From contig WWBZ02000033.1 of NCBI GenBank assembly GCA_011503125.2, positions 930,001-994,000 of the forward strand: a stretch of 64,000 nt of DNA, read 5' to 3'. The notes under the pieces were generated by a model. The model did not search any database, had not been told where the DNA came from, and worked only from the letters and a program-made list of their open reading frames with translations. This document shows positions 1-10,109 of this stretch, one piece after another; position 1 is the stretch's first letter, and every line of letters begins with the position of its first letter. This stretch comes from Botryosphaeria dothidea. Lineage: Eukaryota > Ascomycota > Dothideomycetes > Botryosphaeriales > Botryosphaeriaceae. Made by a program: the position numbers and the translations under genes.

Positions 1-311
1 GAGTCATGGAGGCCGGAGTCATAGGCTAAGTTCTGCAAGTCTGCGGATGTGTTATTCCGAGCACCTGCAGTCGTCTCAGAGCCGGTGCCATAGTTCGTCG
101 ACCCGTACGAGTAATCAGACAAATTATAAGGCGCTCCAGACGGCGCATATGTTTGTGTGGAATAAGATTGGAAAGACTGCGACACAGGCTGGTTGTGTGA
201 GGTATACTGGGGGCCAGCGCCTGTGGATGCAGGTCTCTGAGCTGGATAATTATTATATCCTTGTTGCTGTCTTTGATGGCTTGGCGCGCCGTAATAATTT
301 TGCTGTGCCAT
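1..311 (-). CDS. Partial Gln/Tyr/Ser-rich low-complexity protein (N-terminal part, runs off left edge)
   Basis: The minus frame starting at ATG 311 is open for 103 codons to the left edge. It begins MAQQNYYGAP and is dominated by Gln, Tyr, Ser, Asn, Gly and Thr, a composition typical of disordered, prion-like or RNA-associated proteins. I chose this start because the same frame has a stop about 25 codons upstream and the base at -3 is G. An upstream coding exon spliced into this frame is possible, because CAG acceptors lie nearby. No folded domain is visible in this part and the function is not recognisable. The 312-778 stretch upstream is the shared promoter region with the divergent ribosomal protein gene; I see nothing else in it. 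Confidence 0.5.
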   Translation of the reverse strand, partial: MAQQNYYGAPSHQRQQQGYNNYPAQRPASTGAGPQYTSHNQPVSQSFQSYSTQTYAPSGAPYNLSDYSYGSTNYGTGSETTAGARNNTSADLQNLAYDSGLHD

Positions 312-778
312 TCCAGGCAGCGTTGGCGCAGCAAGGCGGAAGACGCAAGATCGCAGTCGGTGAATGCAGGGTGTTGGGCGGGTTATTCAATCCAGACGGC
401 AGTGGCGGGGAGATCAACGGAGGCGCGAACCGTGGCAACCGTGGTGTTGACGTAGTCACGAGGTGGTTCGAAGACGGGAGACGGCCGGAAAGTGGATGCG
501 GCGCGTCGCGGAACGGGAGCGAAGTCAAAGGACACGCGATGAGGAACGGCAGTCACAGACGCTCCCGAGGCGACGCGTGCAGGAGCCCGCGCTTCGCGTT
601 CTCGTTGGAGTTTACGAATGCCGGCGTCGCGCCGGAGGTGCCAAGACTTGTCGGCTTTTCGGGAAAACAAGTCTCCGCTTCGTCAATCTCTCCCACAACG
701 TTTTTGCCCGAGGACCTTGCAGGACGACGAGACGACGACGTTACCCCCAACTTCGACGACACACACATCACCTCCGCG

Positions 779-1384
779 ATGACCAAGATCCAGAACTGTA
801 TGCCGTCCTGCGCCGATGCCATCAGCTTTCGTGGCCCTCCGCTAACCTGAGCACCCCACAGCTGTCGCCTCCTCGCGGAGGAAGTCGCGCAAGGCGCACT
901 TCGGCGCCCCCTCCAGCGTCCGCCGCGTCATTATGAGCGCCCCTCTCTCCAAGGAGCTGCGTGAGAAGTACAACGTAGGATTTCCCCCTCGCCCATCTTG
1001 CCCGGAACGACCGAATTGCGGATTTCGACCATTCGGCAAATTGCGCTCGGGAATGCCAAAAACATCATTGCACAAGCGCAGGCGCTGACAGGTGTCTGCG
1101 AGCAGGTCCGCTCCATCCCCATCCGCAAGGACGACGAGGTCACCATCGTCCGCGGCTCCAACAAGGGCCGTGAGGGCAAGATCACCTCGGTCTACCGCCT
1201 TAAGTACATCATCCACGTCGAGCGCGTCGTCCGCGAGAAGTCCAACGGCCAATCCGTCCCGCTCGGCATCGCTCCCTCCAAGGTCGTCATCACCAAGCTC
1301 AAGCTCGACAAGGACCGGGAGAGCATTCTTGAGAGGATAGGCAAGGGTCGCGAGGCCGTTAAGGCCAAGACCACCAAGGCGTAA
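779..1384 (+). CDS. RPL26: 60S ribosomal protein L26 (uL24)
   Basis: Cytosolic large-subunit ribosomal protein uL24, which sits near the peptide exit tunnel and binds 25S/5.8S rRNA. The model has three exons: 779-797, 862-974 and 1106-1384, giving 136 residues, the usual fungal length. The first exon codes MTKIQN. The second carries the hallmark [18 protein letters not shown] stretch. The third carries the KOW motif (about residues 55-80, [15 protein letters not shown]) and the basic C-terminus. Introns have GT/AG ends, with branch-like gctaac (841) and gctgac (1084) just before their acceptors. An intron after the first few codons is common in fungal ribosomal protein genes. Identification is secure; the first-exon boundary is inferred from frame and consensus. 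Confidence 0.95.
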
Positions 1385-1818
1385 AGTGGTTTCGTGCTAA
1401 GGGGAAATTGATGGGTTGACGAGTTTCTCATTGCTTGGTTGAGCCGGCTACAAGGGGCGCGGTCGGTTCTACGGGTCAAGCGAACGGAATACACTACCAA
1501 TTCGGCGTCTCAAAAAATGATCAGTCCAAAAAGTGCAAGGCCGCGTGCAGGATGTTTAGGGATTATGGACTCGACAATAATCAAACGACATCCATTCCGG
1601 TCCACCATTGTTTGTGCGAAACTGGTGAGGTTCAGCATGCTAATTTCGCAGGTCCTGAAACTTGTACCCCGACGATATAGAAATCACAGCTCCACTGCAA
1701 CACGCCCCATACGAAGCAGCCGCTAAATCCCTTAAACCGCTAGCTATCAACTCGGCAGACGCTCTTGATGACTGCAAGAAGTTACACGAATAGCGAAGAT
1801 CGACATTGAATCTGATCC

Positions 1819-2559
1819 TCAGACTCGTCTCGCCTGCAGACTTTCCATTGAGGCCTCGGCCCGTGAACTGGAAAGTTTGATGGTGAGAAACATTTCTCCA
1901 GAAATTACGTCCACCAATTGCAACAATTCCTCCATCCAGTCCCGAATCGCAAAATGCATGTGCCCCTCCTTTGCTTCGAGAAATGGTAGTGATTTGAAGA
2001 AGAGCGACCCATTCGTCCATACCCAATTAAACAGTTGTTGAGCCACGGGCATCTTCGATATACTCATGACCTGCTCTCATTCGTATTTAAAGCACGAAGA
2101 ACGCCAGCAAACGTTTATCAGCTTTTGCGTTTGTAGCTTGAACCACCACCCTTTACCCATGTATACTAGAGCACCATAGAACGTAGGCTCAACCTCGGCT
2201 GGGATTTCTTTTTTGCGTCTGTCGTCGCCGCGGTCTCCACACTGAGTGGCACAACCAGAGGCGCCACGGCTCTCGTTCATCAAACTGCGAGGGGGCGCTT
2301 GAGCACACTGCTGCTTCATGTGCGTCTTTGGGACAATGACAGAGGGCATGTGGAACCATTCACGTCGATGATCGGGGCCCTCGAGTTTGAGCGTGTTGCA
2401 GTACTACTACCAGCCGACTTAGGTCTTCAAGTAGCCACGATCAATCAAGGACCGGCAGACTTTGATGCCGTCGGGGTTCTTGGTGTCAGGCTCAGAATGC
2501 TTGCAGACACAACCTCTTTGACCCCACGATGAGGATCGAGTGCCAGCCTTTCCTTTCAT
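1819..2559 (-). pseudogene. Decayed coding frame with clustered C-to-T type stop codons (unknown protein)
   Basis: One minus-strand frame reads protein-like sequence from ATG 2559 (MKGKAGTRSSSW, then CVCKHSEPDTKNPDGIKVC) through DHRREWFHMPSVIVPK and LFNWVWTNGSLFFKSL to 1819. It is broken by TAA (2419-2421), TAG (2407-2409), TAG (2404-2406), TGA (2077-2079) and TGA (1819-1821). Each is a single C-to-T change from CAA, CAG, CAG, CGA and CGA, the pattern left by repeat-induced point mutation or cytosine deamination. The sequence on both sides of each stop stays in the same frame, so no frameshift is needed. I do not recognise the family. The alternative is a live gene in which introns remove the stops, but good donors are not evident. 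The flanks 1385-1818 and 2560-3008 hold nothing I can support. Confidence 0.38.
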
Positions 2560-3008
2560 ATTATATACCGTGATGGATAAGCGCCCTCAGGACCCGCACA
2601 GAATACTGAGAGATACCTGAGAGGAGCATCGGGTTTTCTGTACGGCCACGGGCAATGGAAACACTCGTGGATCTTGCTTGGCAACGAGCCTGTAGGGTAC
2701 AAAATGGCCTTGGAGTTGGAGGGAAATCATATCAAAGTATTGGAGAGAGAGTGCGAGCGCTCGGACCAATGGTGATGGCTGAATCATGCAGGTTGTGCAA
2801 TGACGGAGCTCCATCGCGGGGCAGAGCACGCACCCTCTAACCTTCCCACTCACTCACTTCCGCAATGGATTCACCTTAACACCAACGAACGAACTTCCTC
2901 GCCACCCCATCTTAACCTCTCTAGTGTCTCTTGAGCACGCTCTTCTCTACCCTGCGCTGCAGAAGGCCTCGCTTCTTGCCGCCTCTCACCGATCCCCGAT
3001 ACCCCGCT

Positions 3009-3710
3009 ATGACCGGATCAACCGCCTACAAGTTTCCGCCCCATTACAGCTTTCCACCTTTCTTCACCCTTCAGCCTGTCGCTGCGACCAAAGCTTCCCA
3101 GCTCGCCAGCTGGAGCGCCCACATCCAGGCTTACTGCCGCTACCATCGCATCTTCCAACTCTCCCTCATCGATGCGCTCGACACCGATCTCCTCTGGAAC
3201 AAGAGGCTTAACAAGCGCCTCGCCTTGCGCGATGCCCGCGAAGTGATCAACTACATGGCTGGCTCCGAAGGTGGGCACCGTGCTGAGTGGGTGGATGGGG
3301 AGAAAAAGGGAAAGAGCATCGACAGTGGTGCCGAAGCGGGGAGGGTGTGGGTGTATTGGCGAAGGCCGGAGGAGTGGGCGAGTCTAATTGAGGGATGGGT
3401 GAGTGCATAACATCATGGTCTACTATCGATATGCCGAGTGTATGGATAGCATGCTAATAGGTCACTGAGCAGGTTGACTCCACTGGCCAGAAGAACACTG
3501 TACTCACGCTATATGAGCTTACAGAGAGTGATGCCACGACATCGCAGGGTACCGGCCACTCCGGCATGCGTCCGAAATTTGCTAATTTTGGTCACAGAGT
3601 TTCATGGCATGGATGCTGAACTTCTGCAAAAGTCCCTGCAAGTCACGGTAAAGCGCGGCAAGGCGCAAATCTTTGGAAGCGAAGACTCATTGGGTGTCAA
3701 ATTCTTCTAA
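3009..3710 (+). CDS. VPS25: ESCRT-II complex subunit Vps25
   Basis: Vps25 is the ESCRT-II subunit that recruits Vps20/ESCRT-III at endosomes for multivesicular-body sorting. Exons 3009-3398, 3473-3548 and 3598-3710 give 192 residues, normal for the family. The N-terminus has the family signature YKFPPHYSFPPFFTLQP (residues 5-21), which contacts Vps22/Vps36. Two winged-helix domains follow, with YCRYHRIFQLSLIDAL, then after splicing GQKNTVLTLYELTESD and EFHGMDAELLQKSL, ending in GVKFF. The first ATG in frame (3009) fits the conserved start. Introns are 74 and 49 bases with TGCTAAT and GCTAAT branch sites. The second intron (3549-3597) is otherwise open, so an unspliced reading would lose the C-terminus. 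Confidence 0.95.
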
Positions 3711-4696
3711 ATGGCTGCAGCATTTCAGTAGCGTTTAGATATGAGCCTGCCGATGAATCCCACGGCCTGATCATGAGGCCCCAGACAGAGGGGTATGATT
3801 TAAGGGGCGAGTGGCTCTCCGACAACAGGGACTGGCTCTGAGTTGATGCATCTGATTGGAGACACTTTCTCATCTCCGACCACCGCATTCACTGACTTGG
3901 ATGAAAGTGATAGTTCAAGCGCTATCTCACCGAACCACTGCCAGCGTCCCACCCAGCAGGCAAATCGACACGCTGGTGACAAGACGACATAAGGTCAACA
4001 TTTGCGGTACGTCTATACTTTGTGCTACACCTTCCTTTCTGTGGAAGAGATGGTTCTGGAATATCATCCTCGTTTCCCTTTTTTCTGGTACAGCATGTAC
4101 GCCTGCTGCCTGGCATCTTCGGTCGGTTGGCATGAAAGTGTGTTCCTCATACGCCGAAAGAACATAAATAATGTGTGGCTGACTTTACATAGAGCGTTGT
4201 TGTGATGTGATATTAACTCGTGGTGCAGAAGCAGGCAAGTCAAAAGCCAGAGGCGTCGGATGGAATTTGCCTTGTTATGCAATGGCCGTTTAATTTCAAA
4301 TCGACATTCACAACACGTCCAGTGATTTCCCTGATGTTCTGCTCCTGCCGCCTTCGGTGAGTACCTGTGGCAGTGTTGGTTCCGGTGCACGTGCGGGGCT
4401 CCCCAGATGTTTTCACCCTCTTGTCTTGAGCGCAAGTGCCTCCTCAGCTTGCTCCAGCTCTTTACGCCCACCGACCCACCCTACTTTCTCCAGATCTTCT
4501 TGGTGCGCCAGCAAAATATCTTGACACTCCTCTCTCTTTCTCGCAGCTCAAGCTTCTCAAGGATATCCTCCTACGGCGCGCACGATCCGTAAGTCTCTTC
4601 GACGACACAGTATCTCGCAGCCGCGACCGCTTCAACCCAGCCCAGCGCCATCCAGGCTCAATTTCAGTGGTTCCTAATCGTTCGATGCGTAGAAAC
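3711..4696 (+). other. Intergenic region and 5' leader of the next gene, with probable leader intron
   Basis: No coding gene is supported in the first 700 bases. Near the right end, a probable intron at 4589-4692 (GTAAGT donor, CCTAAT branch-like, TAG acceptor) stops four bases before the ATG at 4697, suggesting a spliced leader. Splicing it would also join an upstream frame beginning at ATG 4407 to the next gene in frame. Confidence 0.4.
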
Positions 4697-5565
4697 ATGG
4701 ACAACAACAGCATCTACAAGTTTGTGCCCCAGGACATCGTCGTTCCGCCTACGGACTGGATCGTCGAGCGTTACCAGCGCGAGCGTGAGAACAACCTCAA
4801 GCACCTCGACAAAATGGCTGCGCTCGCCAACGAGATTGAGGCCATGAAGTTGGACCTCTCTGTAAGATCTTCCCTGCATACACGTTCCCTGATACCATCA
4901 ACTCGTTCCAGCCGTTGTCCCTCAACAGCGACCCTCCCCTTTGCTAGCCACTCATGAGAAGATCTACACCGACTAAACTAGATATTCATGAATAGTCTAA
5001 CAACCCTGCCGTCGCCATGCTCGGTGACTTCGTCGACACCATCCGTGTCGCGCAGCGCTATGCTTGTATCCTCCCGCCATGGCCCCATGATGCCGCTATC
5101 CCGCGCGTCATCCCCACTATTGCCGACGCGCTTCACCAGGTTCCGCAGCTTGAGAATGGCCAGTCTAACGCTAATGTCGTTGAGTCTAACTTCCGCATGG
5201 CTGGTGAGAGTCTCATGCGGATCAAGGCTGAGACTGACCGCCTTGTTGCCCGTGTTGCGGCCCTCGAGCCGCACATGCGCGCTCTCCATGCAGTCATGAA
5301 GGATAAGGAAGATAGGAAGCTCGCCAAGAAGGTAGGCGAGGGTCTCGCTGGCATTTCCTATGCTCGCGATGAGGATATGGAGTCGCTTCAGGCGGAAGAC
5401 GGCAGCGTTACGGACGGACAAGACGGTGGTGAGGCCAGCAGCGCCGCCAAGGTCAAGGTTCTGGTTGAGGGCCTCGAGACGATGGACTTGGAGGAGGAGA
5501 TCAGCGAGAAGAAGAAGGTTGAGGGTGACATGAAGTGGGAGGACGAGAAGGAGAAGATGGTGTAG
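4697..5565 (+). CDS. Conserved-looking protein of unknown function (244 residues)
   Basis: Exons 4697-4861 and 4996-5565 give 244 residues. The donor is GTAAGA and the acceptor ATAG. The protein starts MDNNSIYKFVPQDIVVPP, has a charged helical stretch (about 20-55), a central part with DFVDTIRVAQRYACILPPWP (about 60-85), a likely coiled coil (SLMRIKAETDRLVARVAALEP, about 125-150), and an acidic, lysine-rich C-terminus (EEEISEKKKVEGDMKWEDEKEK). No signal peptide, membrane segment or catalytic motif is seen. I prefer ATG 4697 for its context (A at -3, G at +4) and because a likely leader intron ends just before it. An alternative start at 4407 would add about 62 residues through that intron. 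Function not recognised. The following 5566-6009 stretch is empty apart from a T13 run at 5951-5963. Confidence 0.75.
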
Positions 5566-6009
5566 AATCTGAGCAGCTCGTTCGCCTCCTCATCAGCTGA
5601 ACTACTGATGTTTCGAGGCATCTCCGGATCCAAGATTGGGAACACCGGAGACTGGATACGTGACGGACCTTGGCTATGGTACAGCGGTATCATGAACACA
5701 CATACTAGGTCCTATTCGGAAACAGTTTCATTTCTCAATCCATTGTGCTTTCAAGTTTCAGGGTCCACCTAGCCACCGAGGGAATCCAGTCCCACTTCAC
5801 ACGATCCACGGTTACGGTTGCAATGGGGGGAAAATTGATCGCGTACCGCGTTTGTGAGCCTCAACAGTTCACAATTGCGTGCGCCGAATATTTTAGCTCT
5901 CATATTGGCCCCATAAAAGGCTCTCGTTCACCTTCCAACATTCTTCCTGGTTTTTTTTTTTTTGCTTCTTCTCCCTCCATCCACCCATCATCCTGCACCT
6001 CCACCTATC

Positions 6010-7869
6010 ATGTCGGAGCTCGGGCTCGGACCCCCGGATTCTCCAGTCTCGATGGGAGGCGGTAATCGGTACAGATCCGCCAATCAGGGATATCTCCCCC
6101 GGAAATCTTCTTTTGTTAACCCTCCCAGGATGCATTCCCCTCCGCCTTCCGAGGGCAAACAGCCGAGCGCAGCTGAACGCCGCTCGCAAACGCCACGAGC
6201 CGCAACCCCTGCCGCAGAAGAAGAGACCAAGAGCAACGGTGACGACCACGACAACGCCAACGACGCGGAAACCGATGTGGAATACGACGCGCGCGAGTAT
6301 CTGTCCTGGTACTACGAGTGTCTGGAAGACGACGACTTCTCCGAGGACCATCTGCCCCTGTTGGCCCCGTCGCCGTCGCCCATGGCCGAGTACGAGCGCG
6401 ATGGCGGGAGAGATTGGTCGAGCTTGTCCAACGCCTCGAGCGTGACTCTGGCGAGCTACGACGAGGACGAGGATATCGATACCGACTCGATCGTCGCATG
6501 GGGCAACGAGGAGTGGCTGGAGTGGCACCCGGACGAAGAGGAGGAGCGGCGCCGCAAGGAAATGGAGGAGCAGCGCGAGTCGCTCGACCACTGCTTCGAG
6601 GAGTTGCAGGGGACCATGTTTCAGGGGAATCATCAGCGCGTCGACGAGCAGCGCCGCCTCGAGTCGACCGTCACGCAGCTCAGGGAGAAGATGGCCAGCT
6701 TCAACAGCGTCCTCGGCGAGCATAACTCCGTCTTGTCCGAGCTGATCAAGCACTGCCGCGCCGGGCAGAACGAGGCTAAGGGCATGAAGGAGAGCTTTGC
6801 GGTGGACTTGCAGAAGATCCAGGAGGCCGTTGATGGGCTGCTGAGTTTCCAGGGGCAGATGCGCGGTCTCGGGATCCAGGATACGTTTGACCTCGTGCTC
6901 GTATCGCTGCGTTTCTGGGAGGACCAGACAAATGCGGCCAATGACGAGTTGGCCGCGCTCGGTCAGAGGGTGGCCCACCTTGAGGAAGGGAAGGCGAAGC
7001 AGGAGACGGGGGCTTCGACACACGATTCGAAGAGTGCCGACCTGGAGAAGAAAGTCGATCAAATGCTCGAGGGTCTCAGGGACGCTCACGTCCGCTCTCA
7101 GGTGCAGCAAGCTCGGATACAGGAGCTCGAAGACTACCTTGGGACGCAGCGTGCCACGGAGGATTCGGACTACGGTGCGAAGGTTGCCGACCTGGAGCAG
7201 AAAATTGACGTGATGCACGAGGTTTTGCAACAGGATCGAAAAGAGTCTGGCGGTCACTTGGAGGCGCAGCGTGCCGCGCAGGCCGGCACGCAGAGGCAAA
7301 TCGAATCTACCGCTCGCATACTCAAGACGGCAGAAGCTTCGATAATGTCCAATAGAGACCAAGCAGCGCTGAACACTCTCCAGGTCAGAGCGGAGACGGG
7401 TCTTCAGCTCGGTGAGCTAAAGAAGCAGCTTCAGCGAGCGAACAGGAGGATTGATACGCTCGAAGACGACAACGAGATGTTGAAGACGACAATGCAAAGC
7501 GTCCAGGAGCAGGTCGACGAGCTCAGCGAAGATATCCGGAAGACCAAAGTCGAGCGGGCCCAGGGCGCCGAGATGATAAAGAGACTCGCTTCCAGCGTAG
7601 ATGGTTTGGGCATCGATGCTATTAGCGAGAAGTTCAGGAGCCTGGAGTACACGAACAGCAACATCTGGCATAGGATCACAAACAGTATCGAGCCCACTCT
7701 TGGAATGCTCAAAGAGAAATTCAGGAAGGACCTGATGAATCCAGCCAAGAACACGGAGGGCCCTGAGAGGATTCAAACCTTTGTCCCGGAAACATCGACC
7801 AACCAGGCCCCCGCTTACTCAATCCCGAAACCATCGCCCTATACCTACTACAAGCGATATCCCTTTTAA
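6010..7869 (+). CDS. Large acidic coiled-coil protein of unknown function (619 residues)
   Basis: A single-exon gene. The first ATG after the pyrimidine-rich leader (T13 at 5951-5963) is at 6010. The N-terminal 90 residues are Pro/Ser-rich and disordered. They are followed by an acidic segment (about 80-190) with DYLSW-like and EEEERRRKEMEEQRE motifs. From about residue 190 to 560 the protein is almost continuous heptad-like coiled coil (for example LEKKVDQMLEGLRDAHVRSQ, LEQKIDVMHEVLQQ). It ends in a Pro/Tyr-rich tail PYTYYKRYPF. An internal repeat of about 50 codons is visible: the KSADLEKKVDQML block at about 7030 recurs as KVADLEQKIDVMH at about 7180. No signal peptide or membrane segment is seen. 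Likely a structural or scaffold protein; no family recognised. Confidence 0.8.
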   Translation: MSELGLGPPDSPVSMGGGNRYRSANQGYLPRKSSFVNPPRMHSPPPSEGKQPSAAERRSQTPRAATPAAEEETKSNGDDHDNANDAETDVEYDAREYLSWYYECLEDDDFSEDHLPLLAPSPSPMAEYERDGGRDWSSLSNASSVTLASYDEDEDIDTDSIVAWGNEEWLEWHPDEEEERRRKEMEEQRESLDHCFEELQGTMFQGNHQRVDEQRRLESTVTQLREKMASFNSVLGEHNSVLSELIKHCRAGQNEAKGMKESFAVDLQKIQEAVDGLLSFQGQMRGLGIQDTFDLVLVSLRFWEDQTNAANDELAALGQRVAHLEEGKAKQETGASTHDSKSADLEKKVDQMLEGLRDAHVRSQVQQARIQELEDYLGTQRATEDSDYGAKVADLEQKIDVMHEVLQQDRKESGGHLEAQRAAQAGTQRQIESTARILKTAEASIMSNRDQAALNTLQVRAETGLQLGELKKQLQRANRRIDTLEDDNEMLKTTMQSVQEQVDELSEDIRKTKVERAQGAEMIKRLASSVDGLGIDAISEKFRSLEYTNSNIWHRITNSIEPTLGMLKEKFRKDLMNPAKNTEGPERIQTFVPETSTNQAPAYSIPKPSPYTYYKRYPF

Positions 7870-8547
7870 AAAATCTCGCAGGTCGTGGTTCTTCACCTTC
7901 CATTGTTTGCTTCTGAGACTTTTTTCGGATCGGTTTGAACAGTCACGAAACCATGAGAAAAACGTAGAGACACAACGTAGGAACAGTAATTCGACTTGAG
8001 GGCAGATTAGGCTATAGTATCTCAATATCGTCCAAAACATGCAATGCAAGAATGTTCTATCTATCAGCATACGTAATGGAGCATGACGGGAGCCCAAGTC
8101 TCATGCCATGCCTTCGGACCAATGGCAGGCCAAAGCTGCAGCCTGCACGTATCTGCAGCAATACGATAGACATGTGAAGATATGCAAGTAATAGATGGAC
8201 CAATCTAAGGCCGGACCAGGGACAAGGGAAAGAAGACACGAGGGGGACGCGCGGGTTCCGTCGGCGGAAGGCGGAGGAAGGAAAGGAAAAAGCGGCGGGA
8301 CCCTGACTTTCCTGAAACTTCGCCCCACTTGCGAACCGATGACGTATGCGGGGCATCCGGGCTCAGCCAGCGCATTCTCTCTCCACGTCTGAGCGACAGC
8401 TAGGCAGCATAAAAAGCCCAAGCCTAACCCACCTTTTTTTTCTACTTTGCAAGTACACGTACTCAAGCACGGACATCAACCACTGCTCTACATCACCTCG
8501 TCCTACAAACTAGACAACCCCTCTTCAACCCAGAACCATCACCCACC
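7870..8547 (+). promoter_or_regulatory. Intergenic/promoter region upstream of the I78 inhibitor gene
   Basis: No gene is seen. A TATA-like ATAAAAAG at 8409-8416 lies about 130 bases before the ATG at 8548. It is followed by a pyrimidine-rich leader (ttttttttctacttt) and a purine-poor, C/A-rich 5' leader typical of highly expressed fungal genes. A/G-rich runs such as gagggg (about 8240) could be stress elements, but this is not distinctive. Confidence 0.4.
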
Positions 8548-8966
8548 ATGCCTCTCGTCGTCCCAGGCCTCAGCTCCACCGGCAACAAGACCGAGGAGTG
8601 GACCAACAACCTCCTCGGCAAGAAGATCGGCGATGCCTCCGACAACGTGGTACGCCTCCTACTCCTCCCCATGCTTAGCTGGCAAGGCAGCAACAGCCCT
8701 TGCCGCAGCACGCACCGCTCGAAAGTTGGCACGCACTAACGACGCATCATCCGCTCACCAGACCTTCGCCAAGAAGGACCTCCCCGAGAGCCACCGCATC
8801 GTTAAGGAAGGCGACGTCACGACGCTCGACCACAACCCTGACCGGTACGTCCCCGACTCCCTCATCCCACACTCCTGGAAGGAACACAGAGAAGCTGACG
8901 ACGTCCTGCAGCCTGAACATCCATGTCGCCGACGACGGCACCGTCAGGAAGGTCACTCACGGTTGA
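8548..8966 (+). CDS. Peptidase inhibitor I78 family protein (small, intracellular)
   Basis: Exons 8548-8649, 8762-8844 and 8912-8966 give 79 residues. The middle and end show the I78/potato-inhibitor-like core: GKKIGDAS, then TFAKKDLPESHRIVKEGD, then NPDRLNIHVADDGTVRKVTHG, the conserved NPDR..N..V...G.V..V..G pattern of the family. Related small fungal proteins and some bacterial serine-protease inhibitors share it. There is no signal peptide, so a cytosolic role, perhaps against an endogenous serine protease, is inferred only. Introns of 112 and 67 bases have GTACGC/CAG and GTACGT/CAG ends; the last intron splits the Arg codon of NPDR. The ATG has a strong ACCATG context. Confidence 0.85.
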
Positions 8967-10109
8967 TTCCTCACCTGCGCCCTCTCCTCCCGTACGGCGC
9001 GGCCCGTCTATCATTCACTGATAATGCTTTCTACTTACTATCTTTCCTTTCATGTATTCTACCACCGACGACTCGACGATGACTACGGCCTCCGCCCACG
9101 AGAGAGCAACCGCCACACACACATGCGTCACGGCCCTGCCATGAACACATAGACATAAATACGTAGCATGGAGGCGATTCCATAATTTGATACCTATGTC
9201 TTAAAACATCTCTGACGAGCCACCCAAGCGCTATGAGTGAGATTGGAGGTCATGATTGAAAACGACTGCTAACAGAGACGCTTGCCGTAAAACCCTCTTT
9301 TCCTGTGGCCACTTCCAAAAGGAAAAAAAAGCAGTGGGTTGAGCCAAAAAAGAAATAGCCACTCAGCCGGATTAAACCCAGGAGGGCTGGGCTTAAACGC
9401 TGCACCACTTCTCCAAGGTAGGCCAGCCAAATGCCATGGGGAAGCCCGGAATCAATCAGTCACTCCAAGGCAACGTGCGACTTCGTGGTTAGAGAGTGTG
9501 CTTGCGCAACTCGATGATATATCCGCTGGACATGACGATTAACCGCACACAGCTCGTCCACTGCGGATGTTGGAGCTTCTGAAGACCACCCGTCTCTACT
9601 ACTTTTACAAAGGTCGTTCTCTCTCGCCTGACGATAAGACGCACAGTCACTCCACTAGGGTCAACCATTACACGATATATCCTCTTGGCTTCTCGAAAAG
9701 GGCAATCTGAATGCTTCAAAAAAAGGTCATATTCCATAGAGCCAGATGGACAAGAGAGAAGTAACCCGCTTTCTCAGTAACAACGAAAGCGAAAGGGAAG
9801 ACTCAGATTCCGCTCATTAGAAAAATAATCGTAAACAAATGACAGGGCAAGAATCGAATCCAAAGAGGAAGAAAATCTCCCTTGTGTATGGTATCAGTCT
9901 CCAAACAGATGGAGAAGCATCTCCAGAAAGCGGTGGGAAGGTGGAGAAAAGCCAGCCGTAATTCTTCCAACCGCAGTCCCAACTCCTTCCCTCTCCCTCC
10001 TTACCGATCATTAAAAACGCCAGTGATCCAAGACAACCGAAAAAACGCAGCATGCCTCGAAACGCCTCGTGCATCCGTCAGATATGATACAAAAGATCAC
10101 CTCCTCTCC
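8967..10109. other. Gene-free region between convergent genes
   Basis: Only short reading frames without protein-like character are present. The region must hold the 3' ends of the I78 gene (plus) and the transcription-factor-domain gene (minus). A segment near 9360-9430 looked briefly tRNA-like but does not fold properly. Confidence 0.5.

Noticed and set aside
5893..7362. 489-codon minus frame opposite the coiled-coil gene
   Set aside because: It is the antisense shadow of strongly coding plus-strand sequence.
9350..9440. tRNA-like segment with paired CCCAGxxxxCTGGG-type sequence
   Set aside because: No acceptor stem or T-arm consensus can be made on either strand; only one hairpin is present.
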